This document shows positions 42,833 to 51,375 of a DNA stretch of 64,000 bases, one piece after another. Numbering within the stretch: the first letter of the stretch is position 1; every line of letters starts with the position of its first letter. The stretch comes from Pararhizobium sp. Lineage in GTDB: Bacteria; Pseudomonadota; Alphaproteobacteria; Rhizobiales; Rhizobiaceae. Both the position numbers and the translations under genes were made by a program. The stretch is from assembly GCA_017794825.1 (NCBI GenBank), contig CP051237.1, positions 5,691,342 through 5,755,341 on the forward strand, read 5' to 3'. Below the pieces are notes generated by a model that did not search any database, was not told the origin of the DNA, and worked only from the letters and a program-made list of their open reading frames with translations.

Positions 42833-44679
42833 CAACCCACCTTCCTCGGATTTGCGCTGATGTCTTTCATGCGCTTCGGCAGGACCTGCCTGTCGTAGTG
42901 CCGCAGCTTGCGCTCACTGACCTTTTCGGCCGCCGTATGCGCCATTGCTCTCAATTCGCCCTTGTCGTTGACGCTGACATCCACCGTGGTGCGCACATCG
43001 ACAGCAACCGATTCCGCTCCCTGCCGACCGGACGCGGCAAGCGGAAGGCGCGCCATAGGCGTAACGCGCGCCGGCCCAGTGACAACCTCCGGCGCGCCGC
43101 CTTCGCCAGCGATGCCCCACTGCCCCGCGCCGATGTGCCCGCCCCTGTCGAACAGCCCCACAAACTGGCCGGACATCGCGCCGGCAAGTTGACCGCCGCC
43201 GCCGCCAAAGCCGCCGAACAATCCACCGCCCACGGTGCCGAACAGTCCGGCGAGCGGCCCCTCGCCAAGTAGCAAGGCCTGCGCAGCCAGCTTCAACAGC
43301 TGTACGCCAAGCCGCTTGAGCTGCTCCTCCATGTCCTCGGCTCCGGAAATCCAGATGTCGAAAGCCTGGATTCCATAGTCGGCAAGCGTGTTCATCGCGT
43401 CGGCGAACGCCGCGTGCTCGTCCGCCAAAGCCTTCAGCGCGGCCTCCTCCTGCGTGATCGCGCCGACCAGACCAATGATCGCCTGGCCCTCGGCGCTCGC
43501 GGCGTCAACGCCCGCGCGGCGCAACTCCTGGACAACCCTTTGCTGCTCCTCGCTCAGACCGAGGATTTCGAGCTCCTCGGTCAGCGCATCGATGACCTTC
43601 TGCGCATCGGAGATCGTCGTCTTTGACGCTGAGGAGCCTCCGCCGGATCGACCGCCGCCGCCGCTGCTGCTGAAAATAATGGTCTCGAGCGGCGTCACTG
43701 GCGACGTTGGATAATGTCCAAGTCCGGAGTTCAGCATGGCTTCATAGGCGCTATTGTCCTGGCTGCGCTTTATCGCAGCGCCTTCGGCTCCGGTATAAAC
43801 GCCCTCGCCTGGCACGAATGCAGTATCGCCGGTTCCGAGCTTTTCGTTCAGCCATTTGAAGACATCGGCATTGCCGACGTTTCCGAGCGCATCGCTAAGG
43901 TTGCTTTCGAAACTGATTGCTGCGTTTGTCATCTCGTCGAATAGGCTGACCACCGACAGGATGGATGACTTCCACTTGATTTCGAATGTTCGGGCAACGC
44001 GTGTCCAGGCGTCGTCGACTTCCTCGGCCTTGCGAAGCAGCTCCTCGTCGATCACACCGCCGGCGTTGTCCGCCTCGAGCATCAGCTCGCGCACGCCGTC
44101 TGCACCGTTCCGCATCGCCAGGACGAAATCGCCGCCCGATCGACCAAAGGCCTCGGTCGCCAGGTACAACTTGTTCTGAGAGGTTTCCGCGTTCTCTATC
44201 AGCCCGGCGTATTCAGCGAGCAGACGATTGACGGATTTCATCGAGCCGTCGGCGTTGAACAGCGAAACGTTGTTGGCGTCGAGGATCTTTTTGAGGTTCC
44301 CCGTTCCGGTCTGCGCCTCGGTCAGCCGCTTGTTGAACTGCTCCATGCCTTTGGTAAAGGCGGCGGCCTCTACACCGGCGAGCTCGAACCCGAATTGCAG
44401 ACGCTGAAATTCGTCGGTCAGCAAACCGACCTTGTCAGCGTCCTTTGCGAGCCGAGACATTTCCGAGACGACGCCGCGCACTGCGGCGACGCTTGCGCCA
44501 AGGCCGGCCAGAGCAGCGGCGGCGGCGGCGATATTGTTCCGCACAGCCCCCACTGCCTCCATCGATGTTGCGAGCCTGCGGACGCCGTTGTCGGATTTGA
44601 CAACGCGCCGATCGAAGGACTGGAAGGCCGCGGCGGATTTGTCGCGCGCGGTGATATTCCACGCGAGTTGCGGATTCAT
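42832..44679 (-). CDS. Tail tape measure protein
   Basis: A 615-aa protein with helical N-terminal sequence (AWNITARDKSAAAFQSFDRR, LAKDADKVGLLTDEFQRLQF, AYEM-like repeats of long helices), an Ala-rich hydrophobic part and a Gly-rich stretch (GTVGGGLFGGFGGGGGQLAG). This is a typical tape measure, setting tail length; 615 aa predicts a rather short siphovirus tail of about 90 nm by the usual 0.15 nm per residue rule. ATG 44679 lies 6 bases after the stop of the frameshifted chaperone extension, as expected for the G/GT - tape measure order. Confidence 0.9.
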   Translation of the reverse strand: MNPQLAWNITARDKSAAAFQSFDRRVVKSDNGVRRLATSMEAVGAVRNNIAAAAAALAGLGASVAAVRGVVSEMSRLAKDADKVGLLTDEFQRLQFGFELAGVEAAAFTKGMEQFNKRLTEAQTGTGNLKKILDANNVSLFNADGSMKSVNRLLAEYAGLIENAETSQNKLYLATEAFGRSGGDFVLAMRNGADGVRELMLEADNAGGVIDEELLRKAEEVDDAWTRVARTFEIKWKSSILSVVSLFDEMTNAAISFESNLSDALGNVGNADVFKWLNEKLGTGDTAFVPGEGVYTGAEGAAIKRSQDNSAYEAMLNSGLGHYPTSPVTPLETIIFSSSGGGGRSGGGSSASKTTISDAQKVIDALTEELEILGLSEEQQRVVQELRRAGVDAASAEGQAIIGLVGAITQEEAALKALADEHAAFADAMNTLADYGIQAFDIWISGAEDMEEQLKRLGVQLLKLAAQALLLGEGPLAGLFGTVGGGLFGGFGGGGGQLAGAMSGQFVGLFDRGGHIGAGQWGIAGEGGAPEVVTGPARVTPMARLPLAASGRQGAESVAVDVRTTVDVSVNDKGELRAMAHTAAEKVSERKLRHYDRQVLPKRMKDISANPRKVG

Positions 44680-44684
44680 CAGGT

Positions 44685-44840
44685 TTACGATTTCTGTTGC
44701 TGTTTGGTCGTCTCGCGGATGTACTCAAGCCATCCGTCGAACTCGTCGATCGACATCGCTCCGACCTCGGACAATGTCTTGTGCAATCGATCCGCCACTA
44801 CGTACATGTTCCATAGCGCCGGATCGTTCTTCAGTTTTTT
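44685..44840 (-). CDS. Tail assembly chaperone extension (T part), reached by -1 frameshift
   Basis: From CTG at 44832-44834 in the -1 frame, 49 codons run to TAA at 44685-44687: LKNDPALWNMYVVADRLHKT, LSEVGAMSIDEFDGWLEYIR, ETTKQQQKS. The frame has no proper start of its own at its beginning. It resembles the short helical T domain of gpGT-type tail chaperones, which binds the tail tube protein while the G part binds the tape measure. The fusion product would be about 178 aa. Confidence 0.8.
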   Translation of the reverse strand, partial: KKLKNDPALWNMYVVADRLHKTLSEVGAMSIDEFDGWLEYIRETTKQQQKS

Positions 44841-45220
44841 CTCGCTGCGCCCTTGTCGCCCCAGCGCATGATCTGCGAAACGATCGAGCCAATGACGAGC
44901 GGATCCGCTTCATGACGCAAAAGGTTGTATTCATCCTTGTCGGACGAATTGAACAACAGGTCCTTACCCTTTTCGTCATAGACCTTGTCCATCAGCAGCA
45001 GAACGCGCTCGCCCGGATCGCCATCCTTCAGGCGCTCCGACCAGGACTTGTATTCGTCCATCGACAATGTCTTGACCTTGACGATGAGCGGCTTTGCCGG
45101 AACGATATTTCCGTCCTTGTCCTTGCCCTCCGGCTCGCCCCATGCGTCGATCTCCAGGGCGCGCCACTTGACGTCGGCTCCCTGCGACTTGATCCGGGCC
45201 TTGAGCTTGGCGGCGGTCAT
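44831..45220 (-). CDS. Phage tail assembly chaperone (G-like)
   Basis: A 129-aa protein between the tail tube and tape measure genes, the position of lambda gpG. Segments: TAAKLKARIKSQGADVKWRA, LEIDAWGEPEGKDKDGNIVP, KTLSMDEYKSWSERLKDGDP, DEYNLLRHEADPLVIGSIVS. It ends in RKN at a slippery A AAA AAC heptamer followed at once by TGA, so a minority of ribosomes should shift to -1 and make the G-T fusion. It overlaps the end of the tail tube gene by 4 bases. Confidence 0.85.
   Translation of the reverse strand: MTAAKLKARIKSQGADVKWRALEIDAWGEPEGKDKDGNIVPAKPLIVKVKTLSMDEYKSWSERLKDGDPGERVLLLMDKVYDEKGKDLLFNSSDKDEYNLLRHEADPLVIGSIVSQIMRWGDKGAARKN
44834..44840 (-). promoter_or_regulatory. -1 programmed ribosomal frameshift heptamer A AAA AAC
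   Basis: On the minus strand the zero-frame codons are AGA AAA AAC TGA, so the canonical slippery A AAA AAC sits in the right phase and abuts the stop codon at 44831-44833. Slipping back one base enters the 49-codon extension frame. Confidence 0.85.
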
Positions 45221-45627
45221 GCGCTCACCGTGCCGCGCGTCAGCGCGCCAAGACCGGTGAACTGGATGGTCATCTGGTTGTCCGATTCCTGATCGACAGG
45301 ATTGGAGATACTGTCAACGCGAGCCGTGCCGCTCAGCTCGATGAAATCCTCCGTATCGCCGTCCGGATTCGCGGATATGGAAATCTCGTCACCGACGGCA
45401 AGCGTGGCGGGACCGGCGGAATCGCTCTGCAGAAGGCGAGCCGTCAGGGTTCCGGACCAACGTTTCTTGTGCAGGACCGTGTTTTCCCAGGTCTCGGTCA
45501 TTCCATCGACGCGGCTTGTCGCGCCGGCTTCTTCGGTGATCTCGAAACTTATTATCTTCTGCAGCGCGTTGCCACCAATCTGGAACACGCCGTCATTGCC
45601 CGAATGGACAACGGATGATGCCGCCAT
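45217..45627 (-). CDS. Phage tail tube protein (major tail protein)
   Basis: A 136-aa protein with IGGNALQKIISFEITEEAGA, WENTVLHKKRWSGTLTARLL, and a C-terminal half with LAVGDEISISANPDGDTED and DNQMTIQFTGLGALTRG. Pattern and position (after the tail terminator, before the chaperone) fit the tail tube of siphophages, which polymerises in hexameric rings around the tape measure. Length is short but within the range for HK97-like tails. Highly expressed late gene. Confidence 0.82.
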   Translation of the reverse strand: MAASSVVHSGNDGVFQIGGNALQKIISFEITEEAGATSRVDGMTETWENTVLHKKRWSGTLTARLLQSDSAGPATLAVGDEISISANPDGDTEDFIELSGTARVDSISNPVDQESDNQMTIQFTGLGALTRGTVSA

Positions 45628-45663
45628 CGTCTTAGCCTTTCAATGATGTAGGATCGTCTAGTA

Positions 45664-46116
45664 TCAGGCCCGCAGGCCGGGATCGCCGTGCGCCGTAATG
45701 ACGTCGCAGGCAAAGTTCAGCCGGATAACGCCAGCTCGTTTTCTGCCCTCGCCGGAGAGGCTCTGTTCCGCACCGTCATATTGGCAGTTCATCACCAGGC
45801 CTCCGAGGTTGCGGTCCGCTTCGATAGAGGCCTGGGCGACGCTGGCCATTTGGGCAAGCCAGTCGGTCACATTCGCACCGGCATACCAGCACTCGACCAC
45901 GAACTGCGGCGCGCGCCTGACATCGTCGCGAGACCGATCCAGGATGGATTCAGAGTTCAAATAAACGGCATAGAGCGGCAAATCGTCGGGGTTCGGTTCA
46001 TGCACGAGTTCCGTTGCCACCTTGGGAAGGACGGACTTTGTCCCGACCGTCACGTCGAGATCGGTCAGCCGCTCGACGAAACCGTCGCGGATCTGAATCC
46101 AGATATGGTCGATCAT
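45664..46116 (-). CDS. Phage tail terminator / minor tail protein (gpU-like position)
   Basis: A 150-aa protein: HIWIQIRDGFVERLTDLDVT, the PNPDDLPLYAVYLNSESIL motif common in minor tail proteins of this position, RAPQFVVECWYAGANVTDWL and KRAGVIRLNFACDVITAHG at the end. It probably caps the tail tube at the head-proximal end. It is followed 36 bases later by the tail tube gene and preceded by the unusual MaoC-type gene. Confidence 0.75.
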   Translation of the reverse strand: MIDHIWIQIRDGFVERLTDLDVTVGTKSVLPKVATELVHEPNPDDLPLYAVYLNSESILDRSRDDVRRAPQFVVECWYAGANVTDWLAQMASVAQASIEADRNLGGLVMNCQYDGAEQSLSGEGRKRAGVIRLNFACDVITAHGDPGLRA

Positions 46117-46135
46117 ATGATGTGCCCGAAAAGCT

Positions 46136-46582
46136 CTATGTTGGCCGGATTAGAATATGATCCAGGAACAGAACGGGCTCCCCCCGCTGATTGACCACAT
46201 TCATTGATTCAACGATCCTGAAGGTCCCGGCACGCTTGGGGTCGGGTGCCGAACTGGTCACTTCGACCTCGGCGTAGATAGTGTCGCCGATGAAAACCGG
46301 CTTGCGAAAGCGTAGACGGTCGAAGCCATAGGATATCCTAAGCCCCATCCTGTCATCCGTCGTGTATTTCAAGCCAATGGCGACGGACAAGGTTAATGTT
46401 CCATGCGCGACGCGCTTTCCGTACGGCGTGGTATTCGCAACCTCGGCATCGAGATGAATCGGAAACAGGTCGCCTGTCTGGCCAGCATGGAAAACAATGT
46501 CGGATTCAGTAATCGTTCGGCCTCGTGTCCTGTACTTGAAGCCTATTCGATCACATTCCCAATCTGACTCGATTTTGCCCAT
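46136..46582 (-). CDS. MaoC-type (R)-hydratase-like hotdog protein within the tail operon
   Basis: A 148-aa hotdog-fold protein of MaoC/(R)-enoyl-CoA hydratase type. The catalytic motif is intact: TGDLFPIHLDAEVANTTPYG with Asp38 and His43 (D-x4-H), followed by KRVAHGTLTLSVAIGLKY; RKPVFIGDTIYAEVEVTSSA is the usual fold-completing strand. Length is normal for a free-standing MaoC protein. It is a metabolic enzyme by family, yet lies in the same orientation between phage connector and tail genes, 68 bases after the former and 19 before the latter. ATG 46582 is chosen for family length. No phage function is known to me. Confidence 0.85.
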   Translation of the reverse strand: MGKIESDWECDRIGFKYRTRGRTITESDIVFHAGQTGDLFPIHLDAEVANTTPYGKRVAHGTLTLSVAIGLKYTTDDRMGLRISYGFDRLRFRKPVFIGDTIYAEVEVTSSAPDPKRAGTFRIVESMNVVNQRGEPVLFLDHILIRPT

Positions 46583-46650
46583 TGTGCGTATCCTTAACCT
46601 TCCACAGTGCGTCGGAAGAGTAGACCTGACATCCGAACATGCAAAGCCAG

Positions 46651-46965
46651 TCATTGAACCTCAAGAAACAGTGTGACGAAGCCCGTGCCATACGGCTCGG
46701 CTGTCTTGCGAATCCAGACCAAACCGTCGATCGTCAGCGTGTCGTCATTGGCATGACCGATAGGCAGATCGGCTTCTGCAACGATCACCTGCGGTCCGGT
46801 GTCGGACAAATCGACAGCGCCGCCAAGCGCCACCTGCAGCGCATCGCGATCGAAGATCCCGGCAAGCGTTGTCGATCCGCCGCCAGCGAGCGTATAGACG
46901 ATCGCCACGCCCCATTCGTCAGGATCGGTGAAGATGGCACGGTCGATGTCGTCCTCGATCGCCAT
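46651..46965 (-). CDS. Phage head-tail joining protein (gpFII / PF05354-like)
   Basis: A 104-aa protein: DDIDRAIFTDPDEWGVAIVY, then STTLAGIFDRDALQVALGGA, GPQVIVAEADLPIGHANDDT and LTIDGLVWIRKTAEPYGTGF. This matches the lambda FII-like family (often misannotated as ATP-binding sugar transporter-like protein), which joins head and tail. The ATG at 46965 overlaps the stop of the preceding 70-aa gene. Position between capsid and tail genes agrees. Confidence 0.83.
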   Translation of the reverse strand: MAIEDDIDRAIFTDPDEWGVAIVYTLAGGGSTTLAGIFDRDALQVALGGAVDLSDTGPQVIVAEADLPIGHANDDTLTIDGLVWIRKTAEPYGTGFVTLFLEVQ

Positions 46966-47177
46966 CAGCGGGTCTCCAGTTCGGTGTCAGAACCGTCGCT
47001 GCCGGGCGACCGATTGCGCTGGCTTCTTTGAGGTGGCGTCACCCGTTCAGCATGACCGGCCCGCAGCCAGGCGCGCGCGATCGCGTCCGGCACATCCTTG
47101 CCAACCTGCAGCACCGCGCCGCGGGCAATCATGCCGGCAGCGCCCGCCAGCGTACGAAGTGTTTTGATTTCAAACAT
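46965..47177 (-). CDS. Small phage protein between capsid and connector
   Basis: A 70-aa protein: FEIKTLRTLAGAAGMIARGA, VLQVGKDVPDAIARAWLRAG, then a charged Arg/Ser-rich tail. Its place corresponds to small lambda-type head proteins before FII (FI region). No specific family was recognised. It overlaps the connector gene by one base, so it is part of the late operon. Confidence 0.65.
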   Translation of the reverse strand: MFEIKTLRTLAGAAGMIARGAVLQVGKDVPDAIARAWLRAGHAERVTPPQRSQRNRSPGSDGSDTELETR

Positions 47178-47227
47178 GGTGTATCTCCCAGGCAGCCCGG
47201 CTGCACGCCGGGCCGCCAGTGTGGGCG

Positions 47228-47410
47228 TCAGGCCGAGGCCTTCGTCTTCTTCACCTTGTCGGCTTCCGCCTTGTCGGTTGTGAACTTCCCGAGATTCTTC
47301 AAGTAATCGGCGTCGCCTTCCGGCACCGTGCAGGCTTCACCCGGCTCCACCACTTCGCCATCCACAAACATACGCCGGAGCGCATACCCCTTCTTCAGTT
47401 TTGTCGACAT
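47228..47410 (-). CDS. Small phage protein after the major capsid gene
   Basis: A 60-aa basic/acidic protein: STKLKKGYALRRMFVDGEVV, EPGEACTVPEGDADYLKNLG, ending in a Lys/Ala-rich tail (ADKVKKTKASA). An AGGAGAAC Shine-Dalgarno precedes the ATG on the minus strand. The pattern (short beta domain with V-E-P-G-x-x-x-x-V) resembles phage head-associated small proteins, but function is not established. Confidence 0.65.
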   Translation of the reverse strand: MSTKLKKGYALRRMFVDGEVVEPGEACTVPEGDADYLKNLGKFTTDKAEADKVKKTKASA

Positions 47411-47445
47411 GTCTCAGTTCTCCTTTTTGAGTGTCTTAGTCGCTA

Positions 47446-49371
47446 TCAGGCCGTCAGAGCATCGAGCATGGCCGAGAAGCTCTCCGGCCGGCGCGCCTTC
47501 ACATCGACGTCCTGATGAATGATGACCCGCAGGCCTCCGGCGAGCCCCTTGGTGTATGGATCGATCAGAATGTCGACGCCCGACCAGGTTGCAATAATGA
47601 GATCCGCCCAGTTGCCGAAGAACATGGCCGAAGCCACATTTGTCGAGCTTCCCTTCGACAGTGTCGAGGACACCTGATTGGAAACGCCTGCGCGATAACC
47701 GTTGAGGGAGCCGAAACCGTCGGCGTTTCGGCCCTCAGGCCAGATGTAAACCCCGTTGGTGCCGGCGGCCTTCTCGGTTTCCTTCAGCTTGCCGCGGACC
47801 TTTGCATTGGTCAGGTAGCCGAGGCTGCCGATATCAGCGTTGTCGACCGAGACCTCCGTCTCCAGATTGACGATATGCGACCAGGTGGGCGCCGCGCCAT
47901 TAGTGCCGCCAACGACAGCCCCGATTCCGGTCATGTTGGCAATGCCGGTCGGCTCGTCGCCGGATCCACTGCCGTGGAGCGCGGCATGGTCGATTCCAAG
48001 AGCCATGGCAGTCGCCAGTTCCGTACGGGTAAAGGATTCGGCCGCAATCGAGGACTGTATGATGAAGCGGCGGGTCAGATCGATATAGGCGCTTGCCATC
48101 GTCGGCGCGAAGGACACCTGATCGAATGTGTAGCCAGTTTCCTGGGCGTCATCGCCCTCGCTGCCCCAGAAGATCCCGGCCGAGCCAGACTGTCTGGGCA
48201 GATCGAAAGTGCCGGTCATGTCATTCATGACCGTCGCGCCCAGCTTGCGAACCATCATCTTGTTGCGAAGGATCTCGATGAAGGAGCCCGCCATCAGCGT
48301 ATTGGCGACCACATTGCCGCCCGCCGTGGCCACACCCACGGACTGCTCTCTGGATTCGCCCATTGGCGCGCTCAGAATGTCCGACGGGATAAGGATGCCC
48401 TTCGCTGTTCGACCAGAACGACCGGACTCGGCCTCCGAAACCTCGAACTCAAAGGACGCTTCCTCCTGGGCGCGCCGGTCGGTCGGATTGGCGAGCGCAC
48501 GGATCGCGCGGAGGAAGGAATAGTTCTTCTTTTCCTTCGACGTCAGTCCGACCTCAGTACGCGCAGTCACGACTTCAGGCATGCGCTCGCCCATCTCGTT
48601 CACTACGAGCGAGTGAAAATCCTTAATGCTGGTGCCACTAGCGATCGCCTCATTGGCGCGGTCGCCCATGTTGAAGCGCGAGCCGATGGCTGAAATGGTG
48701 GCGACCCGCTCGCGCTCTGCGCGGCGGATCTCGTCGGCGTTGACCGGCGGTTCGGACCGTCTCTCGCTGGCCGGAGCGGCAGGTACGGGTTCAGGAGCCG
48801 GAACGGGGTTTTCGTTAGGCATGGATTGGTCTCCGTTGATTTCGATTGATTTGTTGGATTGTGCGTTTCGTCCGATACCGACCGTCGGGTCGGCTGGAAT
48901 TGTTACAATGCTGATCTCGTGAGGCTTCCACGACGTGACGCGGTAGGTCTCCTCGCCCTCTTCCTCGCCTTCCAGGCGCATTCGGAGGATCTCGTAGCCG
49001 ACGGAGATATTCTTCAACTCTCCGTCCTGTACGCGCTCCAGGATCTCGACCGCGCGTTTTGCCTTTCCAAAGCGCACGCGGGCACGGCCCTTGCCGTTTT
49101 CGATCCAGACCCTGGTGATAATGCCGATTTGACTGTCGACATCGCGTTTGTGGTCGACCAGCAACGGCGCGTTGCCGCTGCCGACGAAGGCGGTATCGAC
49201 CTCTCCGTCTCTGTGGCCGAGAATCTCGGTGCCCCACCATCGCCGGTAGGGCTCTTCGGAAGAGAATGAAAGCTCGATCTCGTTCGAAGCCTCGCCTTCG
49301 CCTTCTCTTGTCGCATGGGTAATCTCGCCGGAACGGAAGACCCGCTCCGGCACATCGATCATCTTGGGCAT
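47446..49371 (-). CDS. Prohead protease - major capsid protein fusion
   Basis: A 641-aa protein. Residues ~1-165 form an S78-type prohead protease (FSSEEPYRRWWGTEILGHRD, NAPLLVDHKRDVDSQIGIIT with the His, KNISVGYEILRM with the Ser); a Pro/Glu-rich delta-like linker follows, then the HK97-fold capsid domain from about residue 340 (AKGILIPSDILSAPMGESRE, GIDHAALHGSGSGDEPTGIA, GYLTNAKVRGKLKETEKAAG). Such fusions self-cleave at assembly. ATG 49371 begins MPKMIDVPERVFRSGEI; open frame upstream to 49641 overlaps the portal gene and is not used. Confidence 0.9.
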   Translation of the reverse strand: MPKMIDVPERVFRSGEITHATREGEGEASNEIELSFSSEEPYRRWWGTEILGHRDGEVDTAFVGSGNAPLLVDHKRDVDSQIGIITRVWIENGKGRARVRFGKAKRAVEILERVQDGELKNISVGYEILRMRLEGEEEGEETYRVTSWKPHEISIVTIPADPTVGIGRNAQSNKSIEINGDQSMPNENPVPAPEPVPAAPASERRSEPPVNADEIRRAERERVATISAIGSRFNMGDRANEAIASGTSIKDFHSLVVNEMGERMPEVVTARTEVGLTSKEKKNYSFLRAIRALANPTDRRAQEEASFEFEVSEAESGRSGRTAKGILIPSDILSAPMGESREQSVGVATAGGNVVANTLMAGSFIEILRNKMMVRKLGATVMNDMTGTFDLPRQSGSAGIFWGSEGDDAQETGYTFDQVSFAPTMASAYIDLTRRFIIQSSIAAESFTRTELATAMALGIDHAALHGSGSGDEPTGIANMTGIGAVVGGTNGAAPTWSHIVNLETEVSVDNADIGSLGYLTNAKVRGKLKETEKAAGTNGVYIWPEGRNADGFGSLNGYRAGVSNQVSSTLSKGSSTNVASAMFFGNWADLIIATWSGVDILIDPYTKGLAGGLRVIIHQDVDVKARRPESFSAMLDALTA

Positions 49372-49384
49372 GGGATTGTTTCCG

Positions 49385-50848
49385 CTATTCGGATTGCTGC
49401 TGATTGGAATCGAACATGGACTGCACGACTGGAGTAAAGGCGATACCGAGGCTTTCGGCCTTTTCCTTCGCCGCCGCGATCTCCTCGTAGATCTGCTCGA
49501 TGTCCTCGCCGTTCTGGGCGGCGACCCGCTGCGGCGAGGTGAAGCCGGATTCGACATTGGTGACGTTGGCGGTCGCTTCCTGCAGCGGATTGACCGCCCG
49601 CCAGCCGCGCGGCTGCCATTCGCATTCGAGGAACTTCTCAAGCTTCGAGAAGGGAAGATTGATCGCGCCGGTCAGGATCGCCATCGGCAGCCATTGCTTG
49701 ACGATCTCGTTGTGCATGGCGTCGGCAAGCCAGGCCTGCAGGATCTGCCACTCGTCGCGTTCTTCGCTTTTTCCCACATGCAATGAGGAGAAGTTCGTGC
49801 CTTCGAGATCGTTGGCAATGCCGTTGTAGGAAACGCCGAGACCGGAGGCCGCGCCCCGCAGGATCGCCTTGATGAAAGACGGCATCTCATTGTTCGGGAA
49901 ATCTGGATCGAAGGACTTGAAGTCGTGACCGATCGGCAGCGTTTCGACGGTGCCCGGTTCGAGATCCTCGACCTCCGGTTCCTTGTCAGTCGGGATATCA
50001 TTGACGTCCGCATCGAGGCCGCGCACCACGAAGCCCATCTTGGAGGCACCGACACGGGCATTGGTGAGAGCCGCCTCTTCGAAGCCATGAAACATGTTGA
50101 GGCGGCGCACCGCCGTATGCGCCCAGGGCATGCGGAGCTGCACCGAATAGTCTTCCGGTAACGCCAGATAGACGATGTCGCTTGCCGGCACACGGACACG
50201 CTCGCCGGTAAGCTGATAGCCATTCACCTGGTTCCTCTTCAGGAAGTGCCAGGCGACCGGCCTGTCGTAGCGGTCACATTCGACCCCGCCATGGACGTAA
50301 GCGCCATTGCTCAGTTCCGCATTGAAACCGACGTCGAGCCGGTCGACAGTCAGGAACTGGATCTGGAAGCCGTACGGGCCGAAGTCGCGGCCGCGGAAGA
50401 AGCGGATGAAGACGCCGCCGTCGCGTGGTGCCACCATCGCCGCGATCCACTGCATCTCCAGCCAGTTGAAACGGCCGCAGACCGTGGCGTTGCCTCGCTC
50501 GCCCCATTTGGCGAATGCCTTTGCAAGAAGCTTGTTGTCGGCCTTGTCGAGTTTGCCGGCGGCGTTTCGCGCCTGCGGATTGTACTTGATGCCGCGCGCG
50601 CCCACCATGTGACGCCGGCACATCATCAGGAAGGCCCGCATATAGTCGTTGTTCTGGGCGAGCAGTCGCGAATGCTGGACCATACCCATCAGGTCGATGC
50701 GATGCTCCTCGGCGAGCATCGTCGTATTGCGAAGACCGAAGCCGCCGGCAAGCCGGTCCGGCCTCGCGCCGTTGAAGCGCCGGATCTTCGGCACAGGCGA
50801 TGGCCGCTGAACCAAGGTGCGCACTTTCGGTTTGAACAGTCCGAACAT
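49385..50848 (-). CDS. Phage portal protein, lambda family
   Basis: A 487-aa lambda gpB-type portal, the dodecameric ring at one capsid vertex through which DNA passes. Evidence: NTTMLAEEHRIDLMGMVQHS, RLLAQNNDYMRAFLMMCRRH, VGARGIKYNPQARN, FLTVDRLDVGFNAELSNGAY, VAWHFLKRNQVNGY, and the late motif LGVSYNGIANDLEGTNFSSL. ATG 50848 overlaps the TGA of the preceding gene. It precedes the protease-capsid fusion by 13 bases, as in HK97/lambda-like head modules. Confidence 0.92.
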   Translation of the reverse strand: MFGLFKPKVRTLVQRPSPVPKIRRFNGARPDRLAGGFGLRNTTMLAEEHRIDLMGMVQHSRLLAQNNDYMRAFLMMCRRHMVGARGIKYNPQARNAAGKLDKADNKLLAKAFAKWGERGNATVCGRFNWLEMQWIAAMVAPRDGGVFIRFFRGRDFGPYGFQIQFLTVDRLDVGFNAELSNGAYVHGGVECDRYDRPVAWHFLKRNQVNGYQLTGERVRVPASDIVYLALPEDYSVQLRMPWAHTAVRRLNMFHGFEEAALTNARVGASKMGFVVRGLDADVNDIPTDKEPEVEDLEPGTVETLPIGHDFKSFDPDFPNNEMPSFIKAILRGAASGLGVSYNGIANDLEGTNFSSLHVGKSEERDEWQILQAWLADAMHNEIVKQWLPMAILTGAINLPFSKLEKFLECEWQPRGWRAVNPLQEATANVTNVESGFTSPQRVAAQNGEDIEQIYEEIAAAKEKAESLGIAFTPVVQSMFDSNQQQSE

Positions 50849-51375
50849 CAACAAAAGCTCATGAGTGTAATCCTGCGGCCACTGCCGCGCTCGCGCGCAA
50901 CCTCGGAGCGATAGAAGCGACGCCAGCGCTGCAGCTCGTCGACTGTCAGTTTGGTCAGGTTCCGACCGGCGATCGCATAGGATTGCACGTCCTTGGATGC
51001 ACGGTTTTCCAGAAGCGCCTCAATCGCATCCAGCATTCGTTCGGCATGCGAGCGCGGATCGGCAAGCGCCGGATCGGGTGCAACGGTGATCACGCCGCGC
51101 TCCACCGTCATCGCGACATCGTCGGCAAGGCGTGTCGCCTTGATCGCATAGTGAAGCGCGCCTGGGGTTTGCGAAATCGGGAGCGTACCGGCGTGCAGCC
51201 CATCCGCATCTTCCAACTCAACAGTCACCGCATCTGCTGAACCGATGCGCAGGCTGACCGTCAGGCTGTAGTCATCGACCGGATAGAGATCGGTCAGATC
51301 GTCAAGCGCGATCGGAATCGCGTCGCCGGCGGTTGCAACCGACGGCATCGCATCCAGAGTTTCAAAGCCCGCCAT
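50848..51375 (-). CDS. Phage head protein (gpW-like position)
   Basis: A 175-aa protein between terminase and portal. The C-terminal ~70 residues (AERMLDAIEALLENRASKDV, QSYAIAGRNLTKLTVDELQR, WRRFYRSEVARERG) look like the helical gpW-like head-tail adaptor proteins found there; the N-terminal half is a small beta domain (AIPIALDDLTDLYPVDDYSL). It likely completes or stabilises the head after packaging. Its ATG overlaps the terminase end by 14 bases. Confidence 0.75.
   Translation of the reverse strand: MAGFETLDAMPSVATAGDAIPIALDDLTDLYPVDDYSLTVSLRIGSADAVTVELEDADGLHAGTLPISQTPGALHYAIKATRLADDVAMTVERGVITVAPDPALADPRSHAERMLDAIEALLENRASKDVQSYAIAGRNLTKLTVDELQRWRRFYRSEVARERGSGRRITLMSFC

Noticed and set aside
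47446..49641. A 731-aa capsid protein starting at 49641
   Set aside because: The first 90 codons are Ser/Arg-rich shadow of the portal gene; the protease domain starts properly at ATG 49371.
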